Of a stretch of 64,000 bases of DNA, positions 51,172 through 59,607 are shown piece by piece. Source of the stretch: an uncultured Bacteroidales bacterium (GTDB lineage Bacteria; Bacteroidota; Bacteroidia; Bacteroidales; UBA932); assembly GCA_947253655.1 (NCBI GenBank), contig CAMYAE010000005.1, forward strand, positions 44,166 through 108,165, given 5' to 3'. The notes beneath the pieces were generated by a model that searched no databases, was not told the origin of the DNA, and saw only the letters and a list, made by a program, of their open reading frames with translations. Position 1 is the first letter of the stretch; each line of letters starts with the position of its first letter. A program made the position numbers and the translations under genes.

Positions 51172-52365
51172 TTATCTTATACCCAACTTTTTCTTGAGCG
51201 CTTTTGGCAGAGCGTCCTTATGAACAATGAAATCCAAAGCCTTTGCCTTGGTGTATTCCTCAGACAGATACCAGATGCCTTTGTAATTGCCGGCCTCTCC
51301 CCATGAGTTTTTGACCATTATGTATCTGTTGCCGTACTGGTCTTTCGCTATTCCGAAAGCATGCATGCCATGGTCGTCAGTAGTTGATTTGATGTCGAAA
51401 TCATGCTGACGGCTTTCCTGTGTCACTTTAAGTTCTACAGGAGCATTAGAGGCCTCGGCACTTTTCTCGTTTTTATCATCCTTTCCTACCCATTTCGCCT
51501 GATCAGAGCCTGCAGTCGACTTGTTCTGGGTATCAAGCAGTAGGGCATGTCCTTTTCTGCTAAAACCGGCTTCGCTGACATCCCCGCCCCAAGTGGCTGT
51601 GTATCCGTTTTCAAGGGCATGGAACAAGGCGTCTATAAACTCATCGATAGGCACGTTATATGCCTGGTCACCGCGCCAATTGTCGCTGACCTCCAGGGCG
51701 AATTTCGAGTAGAACGGATGATGGGTAAACGATGTGATGCTAACGTAATCGTCAGGATTTATATTGTAGAAATCTCTGTATGAGGCAGGTGTCCAGCTTT
51801 TTCCATTATATTCGAAATTTGTAGGACATTCTCCAAGATACGCGTCCACGATACCTTTGAAACCGTTTTTCCAAGCAGTGGACAAAGTCCTGTTCGGATT
51901 GGACTTTATTGCATCTATGTAAGCTTTCGTGGCAGCATCAAGCTCTCCGTGCACAGGCTTGTCCGTGCCGTAATTAAGGCCGGGTTGTACGCTTTGAGGC
52001 ACAAGGCCGTAGTCTTTTACAACATGAAGTACATCCTCACATTCGCTGCCGGCAGAAAATGTAAGGTTTCCGTCAAGCCTGATATATTTGTCTGCCCTGT
52101 CATTGTAGGAATGGCTGACAACAAACATTTCAGAAAAATCGGGGTAGGCTGCCGTATCTTTAATGGAGTTGATACGTATAGCTTCCGACTCTAAGAATGA
52201 AATTCCCGAAAAGCACCAGCAGGTGCCGGAACGGTTCTGGTCTTTAATCGATGTAATGGGATTTTCTTTTACGACGGTGAATTTGAGTTCTTCTTTATTG
52301 CTCTGAGCTGACAGAGATAAAGGGAGCATAACTCCAATGATAAGTATAATAAGACTTTTTTTCAT
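51172..52365 (-). CDS. Secreted C1B (PepC/bleomycin hydrolase type) aminopeptidase
   Basis: Papain-like cysteine peptidase. A signal peptide (SLIILIIGVMLPLSLSA) suggests the periplasm, unlike the cytoplasmic PepC of lactic bacteria. The active site has Gln43 and Cys49 in DQNRSGTCWCFS, with His near residue 337 in DHGMHAFGI and Asn near 349 in KNSWG. The C-terminal residues (KALKKKLGIR) do not match the blocking arm of known PepC exactly. 397 residues. First gene of a two-gene unit with pssA. Confidence 0.9.
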   Translation of the reverse strand: MKKSLIILIIGVMLPLSLSAQSNKEELKFTVVKENPITSIKDQNRSGTCWCFSGISFLESEAIRINSIKDTAAYPDFSEMFVVSHSYNDRADKYIRLDGNLTFSAGSECEDVLHVVKDYGLVPQSVQPGLNYGTDKPVHGELDAATKAYIDAIKSNPNRTLSTAWKNGFKGIVDAYLGECPTNFEYNGKSWTPASYRDFYNINPDDYVSITSFTHHPFYSKFALEVSDNWRGDQAYNVPIDEFIDALFHALENGYTATWGGDVSEAGFSRKGHALLLDTQNKSTAGSDQAKWVGKDDKNEKSAEASNAPVELKVTQESRQHDFDIKSTTDDHGMHAFGIAKDQYGNRYIMVKNSWGEAGNYKGIWYLSEEYTKAKALDFIVHKDALPKALKKKLGIR

Positions 52366-52389
52366 TTATGGAATATTATATATAATATA

Positions 52390-52397
52390 CAAATTTA
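52390..52397 (-). promoter_or_regulatory. -7 promoter element for the peptidase-pssA unit
   Basis: TAAATTTG on the minus strand, 24 bases before the peptidase ATG at 52365. Confidence 0.5.
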
Positions 52398-52408
52398 CGG
52401 AATTTTCG

Positions 52409-52416
52409 TAAGTTTG
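52409..52416 (+). promoter_or_regulatory. -7 promoter element for the hydrolase-like gene
   Basis: TAAGTTTG ends 7 bases before the ATG at 52424, so the leader would be almost absent. No -33 TTTG. Confidence 0.4.
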
Positions 52417-52423
52417 CAAAGTT

Positions 52424-53092
52424 ATGCTCTCATATAAGAATATACTTTATATACATGGCATGGGCGGTGGAGGCGACAGCCGGATTCCTGCCGTTCTGAA
52501 AGATTGTTTTTCTCGTTACGAGCCCTCTGGGATGAAGATCCGCGTAACTGTCAGAACCTACAGTTTTGATCCGGAAGCGGCGGTATTGCAAATAAATGCA
52601 TGGATTGATGAAATCCGGCCGGACCTGATAATAGGGGAGTCTTTAGGTGCAATCCATGCAATAAGAATACAAGGTCTGCCGCACATCTTGGTATCCCCGT
52701 CATTGGGCGGACCTAAATATTTAGGCTATATGGCCTTTCTTTCACTTATTCCGGGCATAAACCGTATTATGAAACGCATATACCCTCGCAAAGACGGAGA
52801 CAGACAGGATATGGACTTCAGTTTCAAGATATTACGGAAATACAGGTTGCACAGAAAGAATGCTATAGCCAACTCCCCCTCAAAAGGCGGCAAGGATTTC
52901 TTCTTCGCTTTCTTCGGCAAAAAAGACCATTATCGAAAGACGGGGGTTGTGAGCCTTAGGGCTTATAGAAAATATTTCGGTGACACCTACCAAATGTATG
53001 ACGGAACGCATTTTATGGAAGAGGAGTTCATATATAAACAACTTGTCCCGAAAATCATTGAGACTCTCGGGACAATCATTAGTCAGGACTGA
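52424..53092 (+). CDS. Alpha/beta-hydrolase-like protein, function unknown
   Basis: A 222-residue protein I cannot name. It starts with an LYIHGMGGGG segment, like the oxyanion-hole HG motif of alpha/beta hydrolases, followed by a nucleophile elbow IIGESLGA (G-E-S-L-G) near residue 74. VSPSLGGPKYLG follows, and a candidate catalytic His lies in GTHFMEE near the C terminus. Size and motifs recall the small YqiA-type esterases. The middle part (about 105-165) is basic. No signal peptide. Confidence 0.65.
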   Translation: MLSYKNILYIHGMGGGGDSRIPAVLKDCFSRYEPSGMKIRVTVRTYSFDPEAAVLQINAWIDEIRPDLIIGESLGAIHAIRIQGLPHILVSPSLGGPKYLGYMAFLSLIPGINRIMKRIYPRKDGDRQDMDFSFKILRKYRLHRKNAIANSPSKGGKDFFFAFFGKKDHYRKTGVVSLRAYRKYFGDTYQMYDGTHFMEEEFIYKQLVPKIIETLGTIISQD

Positions 53093-53096
53093 TATT

Positions 53097-54299
53097 TTAT
53101 TTTGTCCTGCCCGGATATGCTTTCAGACCTTCTTCAAGTATCCTTAAAGCTTTCTTAAGTTCAGGTATTTCCAGAACATAAGCTACTCTAATATGGTTGT
53201 AACCTACACCCTCAGTCTTGTAGAATGATTTGGCAGGTGTCACCATAGTGGTTTCACCGTCTATTCTGAAGTCGGTCAGCATCCATTTTGCAAATTTCTC
53301 GGCATCATCGACAGGGACTTCAGCTACCGTGTAGAAAGCTCCTGTAGGCACCGGAGAATATACACCGGCCATATTGTTCAATGTGCTTACGGCAAAGTCG
53401 CGTCTTGCTATATATTCTTTAACGACTTTATCAAAATACTCTTTCGGGGTGTCCATTGCCCCTATAGCGGCAAGCTGTCCATAAATAGGAGGGCAGAGCC
53501 TTGCCTGGGCATATTTCATTGCGGCGGCCATAACGTCCTTGTTGTGGGAGACGATGTTGCCGATACGGCAGCCGCAGAGGTTATATCTTTTGGATACGGA
53601 ATCCACAAGTATAACATTCTGTTCCAGCCCCGGAATGTTCATAGCAGAGAAAGACGGTTCTCCGGTATAGCAGAATTCCCTGTAGACCTCATCGGAAATC
53701 AGGAACATGTCGTGCTTCTTCACAAGTTCGCCTATCGCAAGCATCATTTCCTTTGTGTACAATGTGCCTGTCGGGTTGCCCGGATTGCTGATTAGCACAG
53801 CCTTTGTCTTAGGAGTGACAAGTTTCTCAAATTCAGACATATCCGGAACTTTGAAGCCGTTTCTTATATCAGTATGCACCGCTTTCAGATTGATTCCGTT
53901 AATATAGCAGAACGTGTTGTAATTGGTGTAGAAAGGCTCCAATACAATTATCTCGTCACCTTCATCGCAACAAATGCTCAAAGCCATGTTCACTGCTTCG
54001 CTGCCTCCGAGGGTGACAATCATCTCGGAAACGTCAATGTCTATTCCTATATTCCTGTAATATTTCTCTACGAGAGCTTTACGCAGTTCTATAAGGCCGG
54101 CGGAATGTGAATATGAGACATGGTCGAGCTTATTCTCTTTTACTGCATCCAAGGCGCAGGCAGGAGATTTGATATCAGGAGCCCCTAAGTTAAGGTGATA
54201 TACTTTAATGCCTTGCGCTTTTGCAGCATCGGCAAAGGGCACCAGCTTTCTTATGGCAGAGGCCGGCATTTGCTTGGATTTGTTCGAAATAGTAACCAT
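53097..54299 (-). CDS. PLP-dependent aminotransferase, class I
   Basis: Fold-type I aminotransferase of about 400 residues, probably acting on aspartate or aromatic amino acids. It shows YHLNLGAPDIKSP, the cofactor region GGSEAVNMALS, SNPGNPTGTLY, SDEVYREF, the Schiff-base Lys237 in SVSKRYNLCGCRIG, and the substrate Arg region NHIRVAYV. Family length is normal. It stands alone, divergent from glnN, so nitrogen transfer genes lie back-to-back. Confidence 0.92.
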   Translation of the reverse strand: MVTISNKSKQMPASAIRKLVPFADAAKAQGIKVYHLNLGAPDIKSPACALDAVKENKLDHVSYSHSAGLIELRKALVEKYYRNIGIDIDVSEMIVTLGGSEAVNMALSICCDEGDEIIVLEPFYTNYNTFCYINGINLKAVHTDIRNGFKVPDMSEFEKLVTPKTKAVLISNPGNPTGTLYTKEMMLAIGELVKKHDMFLISDEVYREFCYTGEPSFSAMNIPGLEQNVILVDSVSKRYNLCGCRIGNIVSHNKDVMAAAMKYAQARLCPPIYGQLAAIGAMDTPKEYFDKVVKEYIARRDFAVSTLNNMAGVYSPVPTGAFYTVAEVPVDDAEKFAKWMLTDFRIDGETTMVTPAKSFYKTEGVGYNHIRVAYVLEIPELKKALRILEEGLKAYPGRTK

Positions 54300-54340
54300 A
54301 CTTGAGAATTTTTATTGTAGATTTTGTAGTAGTCTTTACG

Positions 54341-54348
54341 CAAAGATA
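54341..54348 (-). promoter_or_regulatory. -7 promoter element for the aminotransferase gene
   Basis: TATCTTTG on the minus strand, 41 bases before the ATG at 54299. Confidence 0.5.
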
Positions 54349-54359
54349 GTGTTTTTTTC

Positions 54360-54367
54360 TACCTTTG
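54360..54367 (+). promoter_or_regulatory. -7 promoter element for glnN
   Basis: TACCTTTG, 31 bases before the glnN ATG; a TTTA at 54335-54338 is 21 bases upstream. Confidence 0.55.
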
Positions 54368-54398
54368 TAAATGTACTTGACAAAAACATCTGTTTTAT

Positions 54399-56573
54399 AT
54401 GGCAACTTTCAGACAAAGAGCGTTGAATGAAGCCGCCTCGCATAAGCCGGAGCGGTTTTTTCTTGAGGAGGCACCGATATCTTCGTTTTTCGGGAGAAAT
54501 GTCTTCGACCTTGAGAAAATGAGGAGATATATGTCGCAGACAGCTTTTGATGCTGTCCTGGCAGCGATAAAATTGGGCAGGAGGATTGAACGCAATATCG
54601 CCAACGAGGTCGCAACTGCTATGAAGACCTGGGCTCTTGAAATGGGAGCTACTCACTATACGCATCTGTTTCAGCCTCTTACGGGTATGACAGCCGAGAA
54701 GCACGAGGCATTTATCTCCGTAAAGGACGGAGTGCCTTTCGAAAAGTTCAGCGGAACTGCTCTTGTGCAGCAGGAGCCGGACGCTTCAAGTTTTCCAAGC
54801 GGAGGACTGAGAAACACTTTTGAGGCCAGAGGCTATTCTGCCTGGGACCCTACGTCTCCCGTCTTCCTGTTGGAACAGACACTTTGCATCCCTTCGGTTT
54901 TCGTCTCGTATACAGGGGAGGCCTTAGACATGAAAGTGCCGAATATCAAGTCTTTGCAAGCTTTGAACATTGCAGCGACAGCAGTGGCAAATCTTTTCGA
55001 CAAATCCGTCAAGAGTGTCAGCGTGAACCTTGGCCTGGAGCAGGAGTACTTTCTCGTTGATGAATCACTGTATAATGCCCGTCCGGATCTGAAGCTTTGC
55101 GACAGGACGGTGATAGGACATACTTCTGCCAAGGATCAGCAGTTGTCAGACCACTATTTCGGGGCAATTCCGTCAAGGGTTGAGAATTTTATGAAAGATT
55201 TTGAGACGGAGGCATATAAATTGGGCATTGAGCTTGCTGCAAGGCACAACGAAGCGGCACCTAACCAATTTGAATGTGCACCTATATTCTGTGAGGCCAC
55301 AAAGGCCATTGACCAGAATATGCTTCTTATGATAGTCATGCAAAAGGTGGCGGAGAAGCATCATCTCAAAGTCATTTTCCATGAAAAGCCGTTTGACGGG
55401 GTTAACGGGAGCGGCAAGCATTGCAACTGGTCCCTCCAGACGGATTCGGGTACAAATCTGCTTTCGCCTGGCAAGACACCGACCAAGAATTTGCAGTTTC
55501 TGGCATTCTATGCCGCTGTGGTGAAGGCGGTGTACGACCATAACCTGCTGCTTATGACCTCAGTATGTTCATTGAACAATTCTTACAGACTGGGCAGCCA
55601 TGAGGCTCCTCCGGCAGTGATGTCCGTATTCTCCGGCTCCACTCTCTACAAGGTTTTCGAGAGCATTCTTAAAATGGAAAATCTGCCGGATGAACAGGCA
55701 AGTGCCGAATCTATAAAAATGGTAAGTTCAATACCGGAAATCTTTCCGGATAACACCGACAGAAACAGGACTTCGCCTTTCGCATTCACCGGCAACAGGT
55801 TTGAGTTCAGGGCAGTCGGATCTTCGATGAATGCTGCTGCCGCCACTTTTGTACTGAATTCCATTGTCACCGAAAGCCTTAACCTCTTCAAGTCAGAAGT
55901 GGACGCCTTGGAAAAGGCCGGGGAAAGTCGGCAGAATGCTGTAATGACAACCGTGCGTAAATTCTTGAGCGAATCCCATAACATTATGTTCGAGGGCAAC
56001 GGTTATGGTAAAGAATGGAGAAAAGAGGCAGAAAAACGCGGACTTGAGATTGTCAATAATGTGCCAGAAGCATTCAAGGTCTTCTTGAGAAAGGACACTA
56101 TTGACATGTTCAAGAATCTCGGGGTGCTGACTCCGGCCGAGACGGAGGCCAGGTATGAAGTCTTCAACGAAACTTATGTCAAGAAGCTGCAAATTGAGGC
56201 CAGGGTGATAGGGGATATGTGCCTGAATCATGTAATTCCTGCCGCTGTCAATTATCAGAACCTTTTAATCAGGAATATACAAGGAGGCAAGGAGGTGTTT
56301 GGAGATGAGTACAGGCAGCTCTGTAAGTCGGACATGGAGACTTTCCGCAAGATTTCGGGTTTTGTGAATGCCTTGTCGGAAGACGTGAATGAGCTGGTAG
56401 AAGCCAGAAAGAGAGCTAATAAAGTGGAGGACATGGCCAGGCGGGCCAAACTTTATTCGACCGAGGTTATGTCAATGATGGACAAGGTACGTTACAGCGC
56501 CGACCACCTCGAAATGCTTATAGATGATGAATTGTGGCCATTGCCGAAATATCGGGAATTGTTGTTTTTCTAA
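54399..56573 (+). CDS. glnN: Glutamine synthetase type III
   Basis: Condenses glutamate and ammonia. At 724 residues it is the large GSIII form typical of Bacteroidota, not the 450-residue GSI. Visible marks: RGYSAWDPTSPVF, NLGLEQEYFLVDE with metal-binding Glu, ARHNEAAPNQFECAP, FHEKPFDGVNGSGKHCNWSL and GNRFEFRAVGSSMNAA. The start ATG at 54399 fits the promoter. First gene of a plus-strand run; the exonuclease gene begins 8 bases after its stop. Confidence 0.95.
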   Translation: MATFRQRALNEAASHKPERFFLEEAPISSFFGRNVFDLEKMRRYMSQTAFDAVLAAIKLGRRIERNIANEVATAMKTWALEMGATHYTHLFQPLTGMTAEKHEAFISVKDGVPFEKFSGTALVQQEPDASSFPSGGLRNTFEARGYSAWDPTSPVFLLEQTLCIPSVFVSYTGEALDMKVPNIKSLQALNIAATAVANLFDKSVKSVSVNLGLEQEYFLVDESLYNARPDLKLCDRTVIGHTSAKDQQLSDHYFGAIPSRVENFMKDFETEAYKLGIELAARHNEAAPNQFECAPIFCEATKAIDQNMLLMIVMQKVAEKHHLKVIFHEKPFDGVNGSGKHCNWSLQTDSGTNLLSPGKTPTKNLQFLAFYAAVVKAVYDHNLLLMTSVCSLNNSYRLGSHEAPPAVMSVFSGSTLYKVFESILKMENLPDEQASAESIKMVSSIPEIFPDNTDRNRTSPFAFTGNRFEFRAVGSSMNAAAATFVLNSIVTESLNLFKSEVDALEKAGESRQNAVMTTVRKFLSESHNIMFEGNGYGKEWRKEAEKRGLEIVNNVPEAFKVFLRKDTIDMFKNLGVLTPAETEARYEVFNETYVKKLQIEARVIGDMCLNHVIPAAVNYQNLLIRNIQGGKEVFGDEYRQLCKSDMETFRKISGFVNALSEDVNELVEARKRANKVEDMARRAKLYSTEVMSMMDKVRYSADHLEMLIDDELWPLPKYRELLFF

Positions 56574-56581
56574 ATATATAT

Positions 56582-57184
56582 ATGTTCGCAGAGAGTATTA
56601 CACACGAAGAGATAGCAGTGCTGGAACAATCCAGTTTCCGTGGGGAAATCCACGTTATAGACAAGTTGGGAGAAAATTTTGACAATGCCATACGTTATCT
56701 GAAAAACAAGAAGCTTCTTGGATTCGACACGGAGACAAGGCCGTGCTTTAGCCCAAACCAGCCAAGATACGGTACGGCTCTGCTTCAGCTTTCCGGTGCG
56801 GAAAAGGCCTTTTTGTTCAGAGTGAATAAGATAGGTATGCAGCCTCAGCTTTGCAATATCCTCGCTGACAAAAGACTGATCAAGGTCGGAGCTGCGGTCA
56901 CTGATGATATCAGAGGCCTGCAGAAACATAATAATTTCAGACCCGGAGGTTTTGTAGACCTTCAAAAAATAGTTGCCGACTATGGAATCAGAGATAAAAG
57001 CGTAAAAAAGATGTCGGCAATAATACTTGGGGTCAGGATTTCAAAAACCCAGCAATTGTCGAATTGGGAGGCGGAGAACCTTTCGGATTCACAGCAGATA
57101 TATGCGGCGACTGATGCCTGGATATGCAGAGAAATGTATAAAAAGCTGATTAACAGCGAAAAAGTCGTTACGGATGATATTTAA
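56582..57184 (+). CDS. RNase D-like 3'-5' exonuclease (DEDDy)
   Basis: A 200-residue single-domain exonuclease. The motifs are Exo I GFDTETRP, Exo II KVGAAVTDDIRGLQ, and Exo III YAATDAWICREMY, where the Tyr places it in the DEDDy class (RNase D/WRN type). No HRDC domain follows, so it may not act exactly like RNase D. The ATG at 56582 is chosen; the frame reaches back into glnN but that is unlikely to be used. Lies 14 bases before the methyltransferase gene. Confidence 0.88.
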   Translation: MFAESITHEEIAVLEQSSFRGEIHVIDKLGENFDNAIRYLKNKKLLGFDTETRPCFSPNQPRYGTALLQLSGAEKAFLFRVNKIGMQPQLCNILADKRLIKVGAAVTDDIRGLQKHNNFRPGGFVDLQKIVADYGIRDKSVKKMSAIILGVRISKTQQLSNWEAENLSDSQQIYAATDAWICREMYKKLINSEKVVTDDI

Positions 57185-57198
57185 GAAGCAGTAAAATA

Positions 57199-58398
57199 AT
57201 GGCAAAAATCATATTGAAGAAAGGCAGGGAAGAGTCCCTGAAAAGATTTCATCCTTGGGTGTTTTCCGGCTCCGTAGCACAGGTTGTCGGCAAGCCGGCA
57301 GAGGGCGATGTCGTGGCCGTATATGCATACGATGGCTCGTTTTTAGCTACAGGTCACTATCAGATCGGCTCGATTGTTGTCCGTGTGCTGAGTTTTGAGA
57401 CAGAATCCTTGCCCGGAAACTTCTGGCAGGAGATGCTTTCCAGAGCCTTGTCTGTGAGGAAGGATTGCGGACTTGCTTCAACTGAGAATGGTAGTACGAA
57501 CTGCTATCGTCTTGTACACGGGGAAGGAGACTGCCTTCCAGGGCTGATAATAGATTATTACGATGGGGTATGCGTGCTTCAAGCCCATTCGGTAGGCATG
57601 TTCAGAGCCAAAAGACAAATTGCCGAGGCACTTAAATCCATATACGGGGATAGCCTTATGGCTGTATACGACAAGAGCTCGGGTACGGCTCCTTTCAAGG
57701 CCGGATTGGAACTAATTGACGGCTATATATATAAGAAGGATGAATTTTCAGATAAGAATAATATAATAATAGAGAACGGCCACAAGTTTTTCGTAGACTG
57801 GACGGACGGACAGAAGACCGGCTTTTTTCTGGATCAAAGAGAAAACCGGGCTCTTGTTGAGAAATATGCGAAAGGCAGGAGGGTGTTGAATTTGTTCTGC
57901 TACACCGGTGGCTTTTCCGTATATGCTCTTGGAGGCGGAGCCGAGCATGTGGATTCCGTAGACAGCTCCGCTAAGGCTATGGAAATGGTTGGCAGAAATG
58001 TGGCCCTGAATGGTTTTGATGAATCGTGTCATTCCGGTTTCTGTGCCGATGCAATGGATTTTCTCAAAAATGTGCCTGAGGGTAAATATGATATGATGAT
58101 AGTGGATCCGCCGGCTTTCGCCAAGCATAGGGGAGCCGTCAATAATGCTCTCAGAGCTTACCAGAGGCTCAATGCTTCTGCAATAGGCAAAATTGCAAGT
58201 AGAGGACTTATTTTTACATTCAGTTGCTCGCAAGTAGTTGACAAAGAAGCATTTGCCTTGGCGGTGTTTTCTGCTGCGGCCCAGACAGGAAGAAATGTCA
58301 GAATTATTGACAGGTTCAATCAGCCTGCAGACCATGCGGTGAATATATATCATCCGGAGGGTGAGTACTTAAAAGGTCTCTTGCTATACGTGGAGTAA
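57199..58398 (+). CDS. RlmI-like 23S rRNA (cytosine-C5) methyltransferase
   Basis: Class I SAM-dependent m5C methyltransferase with an N-terminal PUA domain (ILKKGREESLKRFHPWVFSG). SAM motifs: GQKTGFFLDQRENRALV, VLNLFCYTGGFSVYALGGGA, VDPPAFAKHR, and FTFSCSQ, whose Cys343 is the likely catalytic residue. 399 residues matches RlmI (m5C1962 of 23S rRNA). The substrate is taken from family similarity. It ends 53 bases before tRNA-Cys. Confidence 0.9.
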   Translation: MAKIILKKGREESLKRFHPWVFSGSVAQVVGKPAEGDVVAVYAYDGSFLATGHYQIGSIVVRVLSFETESLPGNFWQEMLSRALSVRKDCGLASTENGSTNCYRLVHGEGDCLPGLIIDYYDGVCVLQAHSVGMFRAKRQIAEALKSIYGDSLMAVYDKSSGTAPFKAGLELIDGYIYKKDEFSDKNNIIIENGHKFFVDWTDGQKTGFFLDQRENRALVEKYAKGRRVLNLFCYTGGFSVYALGGGAEHVDSVDSSAKAMEMVGRNVALNGFDESCHSGFCADAMDFLKNVPEGKYDMMIVDPPAFAKHRGAVNNALRAYQRLNASAIGKIASRGLIFTFSCSQVVDKEAFALAVFSAAAQTGRNVRIIDRFNQPADHAVNIYHPEGEYLKGLLLYVE

Positions 58399-58404
58399 AT
58401 AAAA

Positions 58405-58435
58405 TTTGCAGTTAGACTAAAAAGTCGTATATTTG
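58405..58435 (+). promoter_or_regulatory. Full consensus promoter for tRNA-Cys
   Basis: TTTG (58405-58408), 19 bases, TATATTTG (58428-58435): exact consensus. The tRNA starts 16 bases after it. Confidence 0.75.
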
Positions 58436-58451
58436 CATTCCATTCAGAAAC

Positions 58452-58522
58452 GGTGCGTTGGCCGAGTGGCTAGGCTCAGGTCTGCAAAACCTGCTACAGC
58501 GGTTCGAATCCTCTACGCACCT
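58452..58522 (+). tRNA. tRNA-Cys (anticodon GCA)
   Basis: A 71-base cloverleaf. Acceptor GGTGCGT pairs with ACGCACC, the discriminator base is T as expected for tRNA-Cys, the anticodon loop contains CTGCAAA with GCA, and the T loop is GTTCGAATC. CCA is not encoded. A full promoter lies just upstream and a terminator just downstream, so it is transcribed alone. Confidence 0.95.
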
Positions 58523-58525
58523 CAT

Positions 58526-58560
58526 AAAGCGGATGACTTTAATATGGTCGTCCGCTTTTT
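58526..58560 (+). terminator. Terminator of tRNA-Cys
   Basis: 12-base-pair stem AAAGCGGATGAC / GTCGTCCGCTTT with one wobble pair and a 9-base loop, ending in TTTTT. Confidence 0.8.
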
Positions 58561-58742
58561 ATTATCCGTATCCCTATGTGTTTAGCGTAAGCGTATGCAG
58601 TTAAACGTTAAAGTAAATCGGTTTATATAAATTATTTCATATTTCCAAGAAAAACTTAAAAAAAATTTTGGTGCTTAATCTATTATAAATCAATATATTA
58701 TGAAAATAATACGAAAAATTGGTAAAAATAATTTTATAATAG

Positions 58743-58773
58743 TTTGTGGAAAACTTAAAAATCCCTACCTTTG
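58743..58773 (+). promoter_or_regulatory. Full consensus promoter without a downstream gene
   Basis: TTTG (58743-58746), 19 bases, TACCTTTG (58766-58773): exact Bacteroidota consensus. The next annotated gene (maf) is on the other strand, so this promoter should drive a non-coding transcript. Confidence 0.65.
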
Positions 58774-58777
58774 TATC

Positions 58778-58920
58778 GAGTTGATGATGAGGTTCTCTCA
58801 CATACAGCTTATTGGTTATTAGTTTTAGTGTTATTAATTATGTGGTTAGTATGAGTCTCACGCGCGAAGCGCCAGAACTCATTGTTCTAAAAGGACCTGA
58901 ATTTTTCAGGGCCTTTTATT
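58778..58920 (+). ncRNA. Candidate small RNA between tRNA-Cys and maf
   Basis: About 140 bases between a full promoter and a terminator-like hairpin. Possible pairings: CACATA (58799-58804) with TATGTG (58839-58844); ATGAGT (58851-58856) with ACTCAT (58877-58882) enclosing GCGC-GAA-GCGC (58862-58872). A 12-codon frame (MMRFSHIQLIGY, 58784-58822) is included, so a leader peptide with a transcript that stops early is another reading. It does not look like SRP RNA or tmRNA; 6S RNA cannot be excluded. The stretch upstream (58561-58742) is AT-rich and I see nothing else in it. Confidence 0.5.
58889..58920 (+). terminator. Terminator of the candidate small RNA
   Basis: AAAAGG-A-CCTGA / TCAGG-G-CCTTTT: 11 base pairs around one A-G mismatch, 5-base loop, T-rich at the 3' foot. 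Confidence 0.65.
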
Positions 58921-59023
58921 GTTTATATGCCTGTCTGTTTCCGTAGAATATTATATGACGCATTTGCCGGCATAGGCCGGAATTGAACCCCGATTGACAT
59001 GAAAGTTATGATCTGAGGTCAAC

Positions 59024-59605
59024 TTAGAGTACGAATTCTGACAATTCTTTATACACCTTTGAGGTAGGGAAGCCCATTACATTAAAATATGACCCGTCAA
59101 TCCTTTCTATACCGATATATCCAATCCATTCCTGAACGCCGTAGGAGCCGGCTTTGTCGTATGGTTTGTACCTGTTAAGATAATAATCAATTTCGGATTC
59201 GGTTAATTCTTTGAAAAAGACGTGGGCGGTGTCGGTGAATGTCCTGAAATGCCTGCTGTCTCTCAATGTCACAGCCGTTAGTACCTTGTGCTCTTTTCCG
59301 GAGAGCAGCCTGAGCATTTCAGCAGCTTCTTCTTTTGAATGAGGCTTGCCGAGAATATCCTTGCCGCACAGGACCATAGTGTCGGCTGTTATCAGCACTT
59401 CATCATCTCCGAGTGGTCTGTGAAAGCCCAATGACTTACCCTCTGCCATAAGCACCGGAACGGACTCGTGCGGGGCATCGGGCGGTATGCTTTCCACAAA
59501 ATTTGTCTTAGTGTCTATAACAAATTCAACATCAAGACCTTTCAGCAATTCTCGTCTTCTCGGAGAGTTGCTGCCGAGAATTATCTTTTTACCGTTCAGA
59601 TCCAT
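59024..59605 (-). CDS. maf: Maf-family nucleotide pyrophosphatase
   Basis: Hydrolyses nucleoside triphosphates (dTTP/UTP or modified pyrimidine forms) to monophosphates, a house-cleaning role. It has the Maf signature IILGSNSPRRRELL, the ADTMVLCG segment with the acidic metal site, KPHSKEEAAEML, and DKAGSYGVQEWIGY near the C terminus. 193 residues, normal. Last gene of a DUF3467-kdsC-maf unit, 2 bases after kdsC. The name Maf rests on family similarity; septum formation is not implied. Confidence 0.93.
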   Translation of the reverse strand: MDLNGKKIILGSNSPRRRELLKGLDVEFVIDTKTNFVESIPPDAPHESVPVLMAEGKSLGFHRPLGDDEVLITADTMVLCGKDILGKPHSKEEAAEMLRLLSGKEHKVLTAVTLRDSRHFRTFTDTAHVFFKELTESEIDYYLNRYKPYDKAGSYGVQEWIGYIGIERIDGSYFNVMGFPTSKVYKELSEFVL

Positions 59606-59607
59606 TA

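Noticed and set aside
58700..58822. 40-codon reading frame (MKIIRKIGKN...) in the gap after tRNA-Cys
   Set aside because: It spans the consensus promoter, is AT-rich and Lys/Ile rich like random AT-rich DNA, and has no family look.
58940..59023. tRNA-like 3' half on the minus strand (GGTTCAATTCC T-loop-like stretch, TCATAAC anticodon-like stretch)
   Set aside because: The T stem does not pair (CGGGG against CCGGC), and the 5' half would lie in the end of maf with no matching arms. It may be a remnant or chance; there is not enough for a tRNA call. The CCGGC/GCCGG hairpin inside it might weakly terminate maf but has no T run.
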